64,000 nt of DNA from Adenanthera pavonina (taxonomy: Eukaryota > Streptophyta > Magnoliopsida > Fabales > Fabaceae): the NCBI GenBank assembly GCA_026686845.1, contig JAIVEN010000012.1, forward strand, positions 29,328,501 through 29,392,500. Reading direction: 5' to 3'. The notes under the pieces are model-generated. The model made no database searches and was not told where the DNA came from. It saw only the letters and a program-made list of their open reading frames with translations. Made by a program: the position numbers and the translations under genes. This document shows positions 20,134 through 31,809 of this stretch, piece by piece (position 1 is the stretch's first letter; each line of letters starts with the position of its first letter).

Positions 20134-21068
20134 TTCCAGCATAAGTTTCAAGCTTTATTTTACTCTTCTATTAATATCTTTACATATTTTCTTTTATTTT
20201 TAGGTAGCTCCTAAGCTTTTTCTTTTAAATTTCCTATCAGCACTTTCATCATAATTTTTAATGTTTCAATAATATATGTGATTTCCTTTCATCATCAAGT
20301 TTCATTTCCTTCAAGTTTTTAACTCAAAAAATTATGGTAAATTGTATTAGTACACCTTTATTTGGAAAAATTGTGATGAAGAAACTAAAATCCCACAGGT
20401 TTAAAATTGAAGATTAAATTCTCTGTCATGCCTGCAATAACATAATTTACCACATGATATTATAGGCCTACATCAATTGTGTTTAATTTCATTTTATATT
20501 TAGTTTTTTTTTTGGAGATGAATTAGAAATATCATTCACAACAACAAGAACTAATTTTATTGAGATAAGGAGAGCAAATGGTATACCACTTCAACTAAAT
20601 TTATTTGATACAGAAATATTGAAAATTAAATTTCTAATTATCTACTTACGAGGTTAGAGTCTCTACCACTTATACCATCTATTATTTAGACTAACTTAGA
20701 TTGGTATTGTATTTATTTTTTAAATAGTTAAAATTAAAAAAAAAAAGATATTAGTATAACCAATGAAAATCTCGTGCATAAATACCTAAAAAATGAATAG
20801 ATCTCTATTGAGTATGACAATCATGTGAAAAAAAACTTATCAAGGAGCGGATAATATTATTGACATTTCTTCATCAGTAGGTTTTTGAAAATTATATCAA
20901 GTCTCACTAATTTGAGTTTGCATTAGGTTATGTTAGAGAAGTCAAAACTGAAATTACCCGTAATGAATTCTTCACTTATGTCTTACATAGAAAGTGAGGA
21001 ATAATAATAAAAAAAAAATAATAATAATAATCGAATCGCGCTGGCCGACTGAGTAGTTTCACTCTCAC
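20134..21068. other. Non-coding, AT-rich stretch upstream of the SNAPIN-like gene
   Basis: Poly-A/T runs and an (ATA)n-type tract at about 21000-21031 are seen. No gene or clear repeat borders. Confidence 0.5.
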
Positions 21069-21209
21069 ATGCTTTTTAAGTGCTCAGATCATTCATCAGC
21101 TGATTCAGCTCCTGCACCCGTGCCGGTCACTCCTACCCCCGCCGTCGCCGCGCCCACTGCAACCCCAACATTTTCGCATTCCGATTTCAGCTACCCTACT
21201 GAACGGTGA
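21069..21209 (+). CDS. Upstream ORF (46 codons with stop), Pro/Ala/Thr-rich
   Basis: An ATG at 21069 opens a frame ending TGA at 21207-21209, 210 bp before the SNAPIN-like start. The peptide starts MLFKCSDHSSADSAPAPV, continues with TP/AP-rich sequence and ends SDFSYPTER. The local GC content and CpG use (CCCCGCCGTCGCCGCGCCC) contrast with the AT-rich flanks, as in many plant first exons and 5' leaders. It may be a regulatory uORF in the leader of the downstream gene or the first exon of another transcript. No family is recognised. Confidence 0.3.
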   Translation: MLFKCSDHSSADSAPAPVPVTPTPAVAAPTATPTFSHSDFSYPTER

Positions 21210-21418
21210 AAACTTCTTCGAGACTGGAACTTTCGCTACGCTGGCGATCGAAGCTAAACTCGTACCACCATCCTCGCCCTGTTTCTACCATACCTGGGTG
21301 TTGCAGCTGCCAACACTTGCGATTAATTTCATTATTGTGAATTTGCGTGGAGCATAGAAATAGAGAATTTTAATCAATCCAATTAAGATCTTCGTATTTT
21401 TGTTTGCTTTGATCAATA

Positions 21419-24400
21419 ATGGAGGCGTCAGATCATCCGTGCGATTCCAAGGAAGAAAATCAGAGAGCTGTAGAGGAGCCTTCTACGTCTTCATCCTTTC
21501 AAGCCAACAATAATTCTGAAGCAGACTCCGACACCATAGGGAAGAGTTCTGACGTTTTGGCCAAAGGATTGTCCACCATGCTCTCGACCATTATTAGGGA
21601 TTTCGATTGCAGAGCTCAAGAAACCTATAAAAGTCAAGACCAACTCTATCTTGCACTAGATCGTCTTACACGAGGTTACTCGATTAATCGATATACCTTC
21701 CTCTGCTTTATTGGCTTAAAATTATGTCTTATCAGCATGTTTCCTCGTTGTGTGTTATTCAATGAGCATTGTCTACACTATGCTAAATGGAGAGTAGAAT
21801 GCGAGTTATTTATTATCAGGAAAATTGAAGTTCCTATTTTGACTCAATTTATGTGGCGCATGTTGCGAGTGGAAGTCCTTTTGTAACTTTTATGTTTCCT
21901 TGTCCAGTGTTATTCATCTTTTATTGTCCATTAAGAATGAATTGTGGGTTCTGAAATTCGACGAAGTTTGGTAATTTAATGATGGAGTTGGGACACTGGC
22001 ATTTTCTTTTTGGTCCATGGGACGTTGGCTTGGTTAGAAGAAATTCAGAAACAGAGTCTTAAGAATTTCTACTTTGGTGGTTTGGGTCTAATTGTGTGCA
22101 ACCTATGTTTCTAACTCTTAGAGGACTATGCTTTTTTAATAAATTGGGGCTATTTGGGACTTTTAGTAATCTGTGATCATTTAGTGGTCTAGTTGATTTT
22201 TGTTTTTTTGGGATAAGGTGATCTGGTTGAATTTACCTACCTATGGATTGATTTGTGCTTTCATTTCTCTTACTTGAAATAATAACTGATGTCATAATAT
22301 TATTAACTTTCTTTTTCTCTTTTTCTTTTTCTAGATTGCCCCTCCTTTGTGTGTCTCTGTCTCCCCAAATCACTCTCCCTTCCTGTTACTGTTCTGTCTG
22401 TTCTACATCACTGTGCCTGAAGGTTTTGGTTTGTATATGGTTAAGGTTTTCCTCATTATTTAAGTGGTATCTTTGAGAAGTTTTGCTTTTGCTCTTCTAA
22501 AAAGGGATTAAAGCTGAGCTTGTTAGCAGGAAAGTTAAGTCCAGAAGAAAGGTGTTATACTATTGGATAACTAGCAGTTATAGCATTTGCTTTCTTGTTT
22601 CTTGGGCATTTTATTATCTCTAATGTAGGGTTAATTGTTGAAAGAAGTAAATCCTTGGCCGCTATTGACTTGCTTTTCCCTCTTTTTTTCATTTAAGAAA
22701 ATTTAACTGTAACATTCAGAAAGAACAATATGGGAATAATTCTAAGGATGAATCAATCTACATGGCAAAAGATTTGCTTTTATGGTGCTTGCTGTGCTTA
22801 CAGACAAATCGTTGAAGATTTTAAAATTTTTGTCAGTGAGGACTCTGTTGGTGGTTTCTTATAACACTCTCTTTCTTATAAAGAAACAAATAAACGAAAG
22901 ACTTCATTTCTTTTCTTCTTAGTGGAATTAGGAACTTCTGCTGGCAAATCTTTTGATGTTGCTGGGGATGCTTTTACAAGCCTCTGTTCTTGGAGGGTGT
23001 TTCAATAAGGGTGAATATTGATTTGACATGACATCTTGGGTTGAACCCATTTATTTGACATTAAAAATAATTACATTTTAGTCTTTCTCAGTGGAATCAG
23101 AAAGTATTGATGGTAAATTGAATTGTTTAGTAGGGCAAATTCTGTAAGAGACGTACTTCTTTCAGGCTAGCAAACCTGATGTGAACAGGTGAAACATAAC
23201 ATCTGCAGATCCGCTTACTTCAGGACACTGAACTCCTGTTGAGACACTAAGCTATACAGTTGTCTGGATGATATAGAAAGCTTTTTCCCTTGTCAATCTG
23301 CTCTCCATGGAGTCTTCTTGGCATGTTGATAGGTAACAAACACTAGGAAGTAGAGAAAATAGGAAACAACGGTACCTCTATTATTGGCAGCGTTAAGTCT
23401 CCAACCACTGTACCTTCTGCTATCCAGAAGAGTAAGTGAGCAACGACTAACCCCGGCATAAAAGAGAGAAAAGACCAAAGGAATAAGATAAGCTACAGCG
23501 ATGTCTCCCTAAACCACCTCCAAAACTTCTTATCATCTCTCTGCCCTTCAATCCTTTCATTTTCTGATAGCAAACTCTCTAACTAACTACCCTCACTAGT
23601 GCACACCCCACATGCCATCTCTGTTCCATGTTTAGTTTCATCAGTTACATATTCTTACATCTCTACTCCTTTTTTTCCTATTTCACACTTATTTTCATGT
23701 ACTGTTGTAACCATTCTCCCATCACATGTCAAACTTGCTGCTCAAATATCCTGTTCTTGGTTCTAGTTGTCAACCTGTAATTTAATGTATCCTTAGATTG
23801 TTTTTATTGACACTTCTTTTGCTCTATCATGTGGTAATATATAAACATTCTAAACTTTACAGTTTACTGACCTGTATGTTTCCTTTTGGCAGAACTTGAT
23901 CAATTACTAGAAGATGCACCTTTGCCATTCATAATGCAGCATGCGGCCAAGATTTCCAGTGTTAGGAAAAGAGTGTCATCACTGAATTCTCTTCTAAAAT
24001 CTATTCAAGGGAGGATTGATAATATAGACCGCATGCTATTTGTCAGCACCACACAAGGTATATTTATATGCATCTTCAGAGGCTTAATTTTTTTTATTTT
24101 AACTTGGGTTATTTATGATAATGAATAAGTGGCAGTACTAATCATACTCTTTGCGTGCAATTATCCTAATTTCCAAATATCTGCTCTCTTTGTAGTCACT
24201 ACAGTTTCATTGCTCTGTGCAAAGTGCAAAAAGATGTACGATGTTCAAGTGCCTGACCAATTTTGTTATTGATGCTCCTCCTAGACACTTTCAGATTACA
24301 TTACTGGTTACTGATTCATATTTCAGCCTGGCTGAACTTTGAAATATGGCCCGTGGAAAACTTGTATTTTCTGCAGTATTTGGAATTGCCAGTTCCTCAG

Positions 24401-25317
24401 GATTCCTCTAACCTTCGACCTACATTCCATTAAGTTGGATAGAGTTCCCTGACCACATTTTTCATTCCCATATACTTTTGAATTATTTTAGTTAAAAGAA
24501 AATTCTTGGAGCCAGGGAGCCACATGCAATGAGTAGCCCACTAGGATTGATCACTCTGTCCGCACAGTGCAGATCTAGTTATCTCGTCAGATAGCCCAGA
24601 AGCTTCTTTTGGCTGTTCTGGCTTAATATGGAAAGCCTGTGGCTAGGACCGCTGTAGATTTTGACAGTCAATTGGTATAATATGATTATAACTAGGCCGT
24701 GAAGAACTGAATTATTTTTCCTGAAAAAAAGGCACCTTTCAAGTGATTGGAATTCGACTAATAGACAAATAGATATGTCCAAGAACGCGACAAATATGAT
24801 TTGGATTACTTAACTCAACGAAAGTGAAGGCTAGGCTAGAAAATGGTATGTACAGCACTATAGACTTCGGAGCTTGATTTTAGAGTACCAGACCTCTTTA
24901 GATTACAGGAATGTCAAACATGCACAAGAATACAGTATATATTTGTAACTAGACACGTTTTCTTATGCATTGTACGGAGTCTAAAAAGTAAGCTGTATTG
25001 TTTATGTCTTTATAGTACTGCTTATTATATTTTATATTGAGAAGCAAATAAATTGGTGATATTGTTTGGACTTATTGTTATACATTGTTATATAACCTTC
25101 TCTTTTCCATAATGTTATATGACTAATTTTGGAGCAATATTGAGTGGCATGTGCCAATTCTTGTAACATAAAACTCTAGGGTCATCAGAATCTTTCTCTA
25201 GCATAGGTTTGATGGATAATTTGTATATTTGTTACGTTTTTAACCCATAAATCTTAATACTAATATATTTTTATATGTAAACCTACAGAGAAGCCAGCCA
25301 ATGAAGGTCCTGGATGA
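21419..25317 (+). CDS. SNAPIN-like protein (SNARE-associated / BLOC-1 subunit family), three exons
   Basis: The three exons are 21419-21674, 23893-24057 and 25289-25317. All splice sites are GT-AG and phases join exactly to 450 nt, giving 149 aa. The protein has an acidic, Ser-rich N-terminus (MEASDHPCDSKEENQ) and then helical sequence with LAKGLSTMLSTIIRDFD and SQDQLYLALDRLTRELDQLL. The segment EDAPLPFIMQHAAKI, SSVRKRVSSLNSLLKSIQGR and IDNIDRML matches the coiled-coil body of plant Snapin homologues. Animal Snapin (136 aa) binds SNAREs and is part of BLOC-1, which acts in endosome-lysosome trafficking; a comparable endosomal role in plants is inferred from family. No membrane segment is seen. 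The 2.2-kb intron 1 has no clear element. The Kozak context is AATAATGGAG. The family call is confident; the function in this plant is unproven. Confidence 0.85.
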
Positions 25318-26576
25318 ATTGACATCACTGTCAGCGAAGTTCACTTGTAATCAAATTTATTGTCCCCACCCCTTCTGTGCTGTGCACCCTTAACACCCTA
25401 GAATGATTAGTTGTGTTTCCGCTGGGCAAAGAATAACTGAGGGAAAGAAAATTACATTCTTCTTGTATAAATGTTTGGTGTCACTGAAATACTTTAATTT
25501 GCACCCATCTACACTTAACACTTAGTATTTAAGTTGCTTTTTTATGCCCTAATCAATTATTTAAAAAGCAGATTGTGGACTGTAAAGGGAAATGTGGTAA
25601 ACTATCTATGACAATCGAATGCATAAGGCAAGTAAGACCAATGGTTTTCTAATTTGTTTTCTTGGGACAAAAAAGTTCAGCTGAGGCTCTTACCCTATCT
25701 TTTTTTGGTGGATACAGACTTCTACCCTATCTTATTACCGTCATGTTAATAGTGCGTTACAGTTGGCGTAGAAACAGAATAAAATATCAAGAAAAGCTGA
25801 AAATACAGCAAGTTAGCACAACTTCGATTTGTGTCTTAATGGGTTTTTCTGTTCACATATCGAAGTTAGCAGCTAGCCGGTGCCTCTTCTAAAGTAGCAA
25901 GCTTTGTTGGTTGGGAGCAAGTTGGTACATTTCATTTTCATTTTATCTGAAACAAATGTACAACTACAAGCTGCAAAACCTGAAAAACTAGTACCCGTTT
26001 AAACTATGGGGTCCTACCAGCCAGATAGCGATATGTAAAAATCCTGAGGGCGATGCACAAAATTGAAACCTATTGCTATGATCTAAAAAAGCGTCATCAT
26101 CCAATTCTTCTTGAAGGATAAGCCTCTAGAGTGATTTCCGTAAGGGATTTTTTTTTTATTTACCTTAATTTGAAGGCCTGAAGTATTGTACGAAAAAAAG
26201 AAAAGTAGTTGTTACTCTTATCTGAGCACCTTTTTTATTTCGTCGGAATTAATCACAGTAATTATATGGGTAATTAGGCCACGGAATTAAGTTATTTTTT
26301 AATATTTAAAAGTTTAAGTTAAAAAATTTTGATAATAAATTTTTTTTTGGCCAGTTTTAATAATAAATTCCTTCAATTCATATTGTCGAAGTGTAGTGTT
26401 TGATGAGCGGTCATAAATCCAATATCCACTACATCCTATTTGAGCGAAGCCAGATTAGAGAGTCCCAAGATATCGAAATGGGTCCACAAGTCACAAGACA
26501 TAAAACAGCAACGGCTCTGGTTATTCTTTAGGAGATTTTTAGATAGATAAATATATCAATACATAAAAACTATCAT
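25318..26576. other. 3' flank of the SNAPIN-like gene, non-coding
   Basis: AATAACTGAG-type and AATAAAATAT sequences at about 25432 and 25779 could serve as polyadenylation signals, but none is compelling. No further gene is seen. Confidence 0.4.
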
Positions 26577-26745
26577 AGATGTGTTTGATTTGCATTTTTA
26601 CAAATTAAATCATGGTTTCTAATCATTATTTTTTTCCGTTTCATCCAAATAGTTTTTCAGTAAATTTTTCTACTTTTATCCAAACTTTATTTTTATAAAT
26701 TGTGATTATTCTAAAAATACTTTTATAAAAAAATAAACCAAATTA
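26577..26745 (+). mobile_element. MITE-like element, copy 1 of a two-copy family
   Basis: It aligns over about 165 bp with the reverse complement of 34550-34697, sharing AAATTAAATCATG, TCTAATCATTATTTTTTT, TTTTATCCAAACTT and TTTTATAAAAAA. The termini (GTGTTTGATTTG / AAATAAACCAAAT) are imperfect inverted repeats. No coding capacity. Two dispersed copies in opposite orientation support a mobile origin. Confidence 0.6.
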
Positions 26746-26749
26746 CCGC

Positions 26750-28177
26750 TATAAAGTTATACTATTCATCAATGACAATGCGATACATCTCAAGCCCTAA
26801 CCCGTAAAGGCTTACCTTTAGTTTTATTTGTACTATCAATCATTAATAAATATAAAAATATTAATTTTTTAAAGTCACATTGCTGAAAAATTCTCTTAAA
26901 CTTAGAAAATATAATAATCTCGTAAATTATTAAATCTATACAGATAATCTCCTATCATTAATTAGACTCTCTGCACACACACACACACGCATATATAAAG
27001 TTGATATATTTACATATCAGTTGTAAGAAATTTTCATCTGCCTCATGAAAGTAGCCAAGTACTTGAGGACTGAGTTGTTCTACTGGGTTATTGCTTCAAG
27101 ATCCTGCCTTTTGTTTTTGTGGGGATCAAAGCATTTGTGCTGCAGAAACGATACCGAACTTTACGCTTCGCATTTTTCTGCTCCTACACCTCAACGGTAA
27201 TGCAAAAAACAAGGGTTAAGTTACTGCACAACAAGGAAGAAAGAGAAGAGAAAAACCCAAAAAAAAAAAATCGCAGGCCGGCAGGCCTTCTCCTCCAGCT
27301 CATACAGATACTGTGATGTGACTTGGAGTAGTTCACATGCTGCCCCACTGTAGTAGTAGCCGTACTACATTACCCTTCCTTATGTTGCATTATTATATTT
27401 ATTACTCTGTTGCTAAAATACCCATTAATTAATACACAATACTCTTGCAATATATAAAAGCATTGTGAGTAAGAAGAGGAAGAGGGCTATTGGCAAAAAA
27501 AAAAGAAAAAAAAAAAGAAGAGGAAGAGGGCTCAGGAATATTTTCCCCAATTAAGCCACCCCTTCCCTTCCCCCTCCTCTCTGTGTCTCTGCTCTCTGGT
27601 TTCTTGCTAGGCTTGACCCACTCCTGCCGTGACCCACAGCACAGAGAGAAAGAGAGAGCAGAGCAGTGACGCAGATGATAGGGTTAAAGGGAATCTATGC
27701 AGAGGCACGACTGTTCATGAGCACGTTGTTTTCTTTTCTTTCTTTCTAACTTTCTTGACCCCAAAATCTCCCCCTCCTTCACTGCCCACTCTTTTTCAGA
27801 CTCTTTCTGAATTTCCGTTCAGTATTCAAACTATTCAAACCAATATTGTTTCTAATTTTAGATACGCAGAAAATCACGGACCCTTATCATGCTTTTCGAT
27901 CCTCCCCTTCCTTCTCATTCTCAGAATAAATCTGGGTCCTTTCGGCACATTAAACTTTTCTTATTATCACTGTATTATATAGATATAAGCATATAAACAT
28001 AATTAAAGTAAAAATTAGATTAGGTTTAATTAAAATATATTCGCAGAAATGTTTCATATATTTGTTTGCCTTTAAAATTTTTGTGCTATTTATTTTTTCA
28101 ATGAAATTTGAAAAGTATATATTATATATCAAGTACTGTAAAATTTAAAAATTAAATTAAAAAAATATTATAACAAT
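26750..28177. other. Intergenic stretch with simple repeats
   Basis: It contains a (CA)n run at about 26974-26989, an AAGAAGAGGAAGAGGGCT direct repeat (near 27472 and 27515) separated by poly-A/G, and a pyrimidine-rich region at 27560-27610. The 117-codon ORF 27629-27982 has low-complexity Phe/Ser/Leu sequence and no motif, so no gene is called. Confidence 0.45.
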
Positions 28178-28450
28178 ATACTTCCTTCATTTCAATTTAT
28201 AAAATTCTTCATAAAAATTTTTTTAATTCTATATTATAAGACTCTTTATAGGATTTAGCGAAATATTTTTAAATTAAAAAAAATCCTTCATAAATCCACC
28301 CTATAAATAATCCCTCTAGTTGTGTAGAAGAAAAGTTAATAAAATTAAAGAAGGATATTTTCACAATGATAATAATTTTTTTATAAAATTAAGACTTTTA
28401 ATTAATTTTAATCATTTTTTTTAAATTTATATGACTTTTAACAAACTTAT
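28178..28450. mobile_element. Degraded Stowaway-like (Tc1/mariner) MITE
   Basis: The opening TACTTCCTTCATTTCAATTTA resembles the plant Stowaway terminus TACTCCCTCCGTTTCA..., and internal phrases such as TATAAGACTCTTTATA and ATTTATATGACTTTTA are typical of that class. The right terminus is not clear. Confidence 0.35.
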
Positions 28451-31400
28451 AATCATGCATCAAATTACTTCATATTTTAGAAAATTTTTAGTTATTCAAA
28501 ATAGAAATCATTATACAATTTTTAAAGAAAATTAGTTCTTTTTCCAATTTGACCTAAAATATTAATAACGGAAAGAGAAATTAGTGAAAATATATAATTA
28601 TGATGTGTTATAATTTAATAAGGATAATTTTAAAAATTTTGAGTAATTTTTAAAAATTTTAACTATATTTAACTTATTTTGTTGGTGCATACAAAATAGG
28701 TAAAAATATTTATAATGAAAATAGGTGAAGAAAATTTTAGAAAAGCAAATGTAATTGCCTCATTTAAAGTGTTAATGAATGTGTTGGCTTTAACCTACGG
28801 TTTGGTATACTTTTGCCGTTACAGATAGACATGATTGCTCAGATACTGAGAGTAAATGAGTTGAATGACTAACTCAAAACAAACCCAAAGCCATTGCAAG
28901 TCACATCACTATCTATATTCATGCTTTTACGCTATCCTGGTGGTTGCAGTTAAGCTTAGGATTCAACGGGTAAAATTAAAACCCTCGCCATTTTACACGG
29001 AAATTCTAATTTGTACAGTAAAGGAAATTTTGCAATCCATTTGGGCGACACAAATAGAACAAATATGAAAAGCAAGTGGGGATTACTACTTTAGAGAGAG
29101 AGAGGAGACGGCGAGGTTGCAAAGACGGAAACCAGTTCCATCTTAAGGACTGGTCAATTCAGCACACATCAAAGTCCAACCATCAGATTGATAGCAACGA
29201 TAACCTGGCTACAGCGATAGGTTTAGGATTAGGATTATTGAGTTTGAGGGTTCATAGATTCTTTTTATTATTAATTATTTTAATACTATTTAAATATAAA
29301 AAAGATGAACACAATTTTTAAATATTTTTAAGTTATTGTAAAACACGATTTTTCATTTATTTTATGCAATCTTATTATACTTAGTAGTATTATTTAATAA
29401 TATTTTTAATTATTAAAAAATAGAGTACTATTTGTTTTCGAATTTCATCTATTAATTTATTTTTCAAATGATTTCTTTTATAGAGGGAGTCGAATTACAA
29501 CTTCCAAGGCATGCGCAAATAGATGAGATGGGACTTGACTCCGGAGGACATTACCCGCTTCTTTCTGCTTTTAACCTCTAGATAACGACAACTTATGCTT
29601 GCTCAAAACGAACCCATCACATGTTTGCCATCAAACTATTACAAAATTATTTTAATTTTTTCTTACATTTCCAAAATCATCACTAATATAGTTATTCTTG
29701 TTTAGCTTGTTGCCCATTGGATCTCTATTTTATATTAATCGCTGCAATTCTTAATACAAGATATTTTTAATTAAATTATATAAATTAATAATAAATTTTA
29801 AAATAAGTTTATTGTTTCAATTTTTTTTAAAATCATATTTTTTTAAATTATTTTTATTTAATTTCTTTTCTTTTCTCTAGTTAAAATATATTAAATATTT
29901 TTTTTAAAAAACACATAATAAAAATAATCTGATATATCCAATATTTAAGAATGGTGGGAGTATTTAGTTTCTTGAATTTAAGCATTTTATCTCTCATCAT
30001 TATTCCTCAGTTAACCCCCGCTCCCTCACGTGATTGGCTTTAATGATATAGCTAGCCAGCCTTCTCAAGATCCATGGGAACACCATAGTCAAGTGGTTTC
30101 TGCATCTTTCCATAAGAACCAGACTTTCTTAATGATAACCATGCCCTGTTTTTGGGCTGCCATATCTTTCACTGAGATTGGATGAAAAAGAAAATGTTTG
30201 CGAGCTATATTTAACATGTTATCATAAAATTTGACTGTTAATAAGTCATGATTAATATTAATAACTAAAATAGTTTACAAATTATATTTAAGAATTAAAA
30301 ATACATTATTATTCAAAGTTTTAAAATTATCACTCATTTTTAAAATTGGACGTAATCTTTTCAATATTAGAAACTTACTAGAAGTTATAATAACTAGAAG
30401 TAAACCCCCCATATATAATCTGTACCATAACTAATAAATAATATATATTTTCGTATATTTTATATCAACATGATGATTATTATATATATAGATTGAAATC
30501 CATTGATATATTAATAATTACTAACATTTTTTAAATTCAATACTTCGTCTTTTAAGGGCATATTATGGTGTAATATCACCATCTTGTACGTATGACTCCA
30601 GGTCTCCAGCGTGACCGAAGTACTACGGAACCATGACCATTTCCATCTCCCAGTTAAAAAAATTAATAATAATAAAGAGGCCAAGATGCACTGAACCTTA
30701 AGCATCCACTTCAATCATGCAATTATCAAATTTTAATTTTGCTAGCTTAAAAGACGAAATGGACCTACCACAACTAATTAGTAATGGGACCCATAGCAGG
30801 ATTATCTTGTCTGAAATCTTTTCACTTCAATTTCAAAAGCAAATTTATCCAACAAATTCTCTAGACAGAGATAACCAAATTTGTAAATGTGCTTCCCCCA
30901 TCCATCAAAATATTGGATGCATAGAAAGGGAGAACTAGCGGTCATATCATGTAAATAATTCATCGGAGGATGGTAATCCCATATGGGACTTAATACTAAA
31001 GGGCATGTCCTCATTCAAAGTACAAATTTTGATCAAGAAACTTGTCCCACCCAATTGAATCCTCTGTAGAGTCACTGTAGGGTCAGATAAGGACCACCAT
31101 AACCCAGCCACTCAGGTAGAGTAACGCTTACCCTTTACATCATCAGATGTATATGATTCAAATCGTATAAATATTGATTTGTCATTTAGCAAAAATAAAC
31201 GAAATATTTTTTCAGTTCAAATCCAGAAAATAGAGATAATAAAAAAATAGACAGCAAGTTTGGATCAGACTGACGTGCAAAAACAACTCAGCCGATTGCG
31301 CCTCTGATATGCCTGAATTTTTAGCATCATTTCCCAGACTTGACACAGCATAAACAACAAATAAATCATAAAGAAATGGAGTAGCAGACAGGAGTAGATA

Positions 31401-31809
31401 AGCTCAACATGATGTAGATCTTTAAAAAAAGAAAAATAATTTTAGAAATGGAAGAAAAAGCCAAAGTGAAGCAGAAATCAGAGAGATTCCATAACTTTCT
31501 GGTCAGATAGATAACAAAAAGCAGCTGGCTAGATCAGCGCTTGAAGCCCAACTAAGTTAGAAACAAGAACTGGATCGTCGTCGTCGTCGCTCTCATCAAC
31601 AGCATCCAAATCCCACCCCCGGTATATTTACATAGTATCTAAGGTCTATAAAACAAGCAAGTTAAAATCCCAATTAACAATGAACTGCACTATTTTCATT
31701 CATTCAAGATTAAGAGCATGAACAGAAATTTGCAGGCTAAACGAAGAAAAACAGCCTAAATGTTACCCTCTCTTCTTCACGCCGTTGAGGCATTTTATAA
31801 CTACCAAAG
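28451..31809. other. AT-rich intergenic region downstream of the 420-aa gene
   Basis: No gene is recognised on either strand. 29715-29965 ends in GGTGGGAGTATTTAG, a phrase like the end of a degraded Stowaway-type element. 31577-31592 is a short (TCG)n run. The minus-strand side near 31650-31800 should contain the 3' UTR of the gene at 31810-33072. Confidence 0.45.

Noticed and set aside
19717..20151. 144-codon minus-strand ORF
   Set aside because: No recognisable motif; it overlaps repeat-type sequence and lies opposite an ankyrin-like reading on the plus strand.
27629..27982. 117-codon plus-strand ORF
   Set aside because: Phe/Ser/Leu-rich low complexity without a family motif or splice context; the surrounding DNA is simple-repeat rich. 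A microRNA hairpin was also looked for here and none of the well-known plant microRNA sequences was seen.
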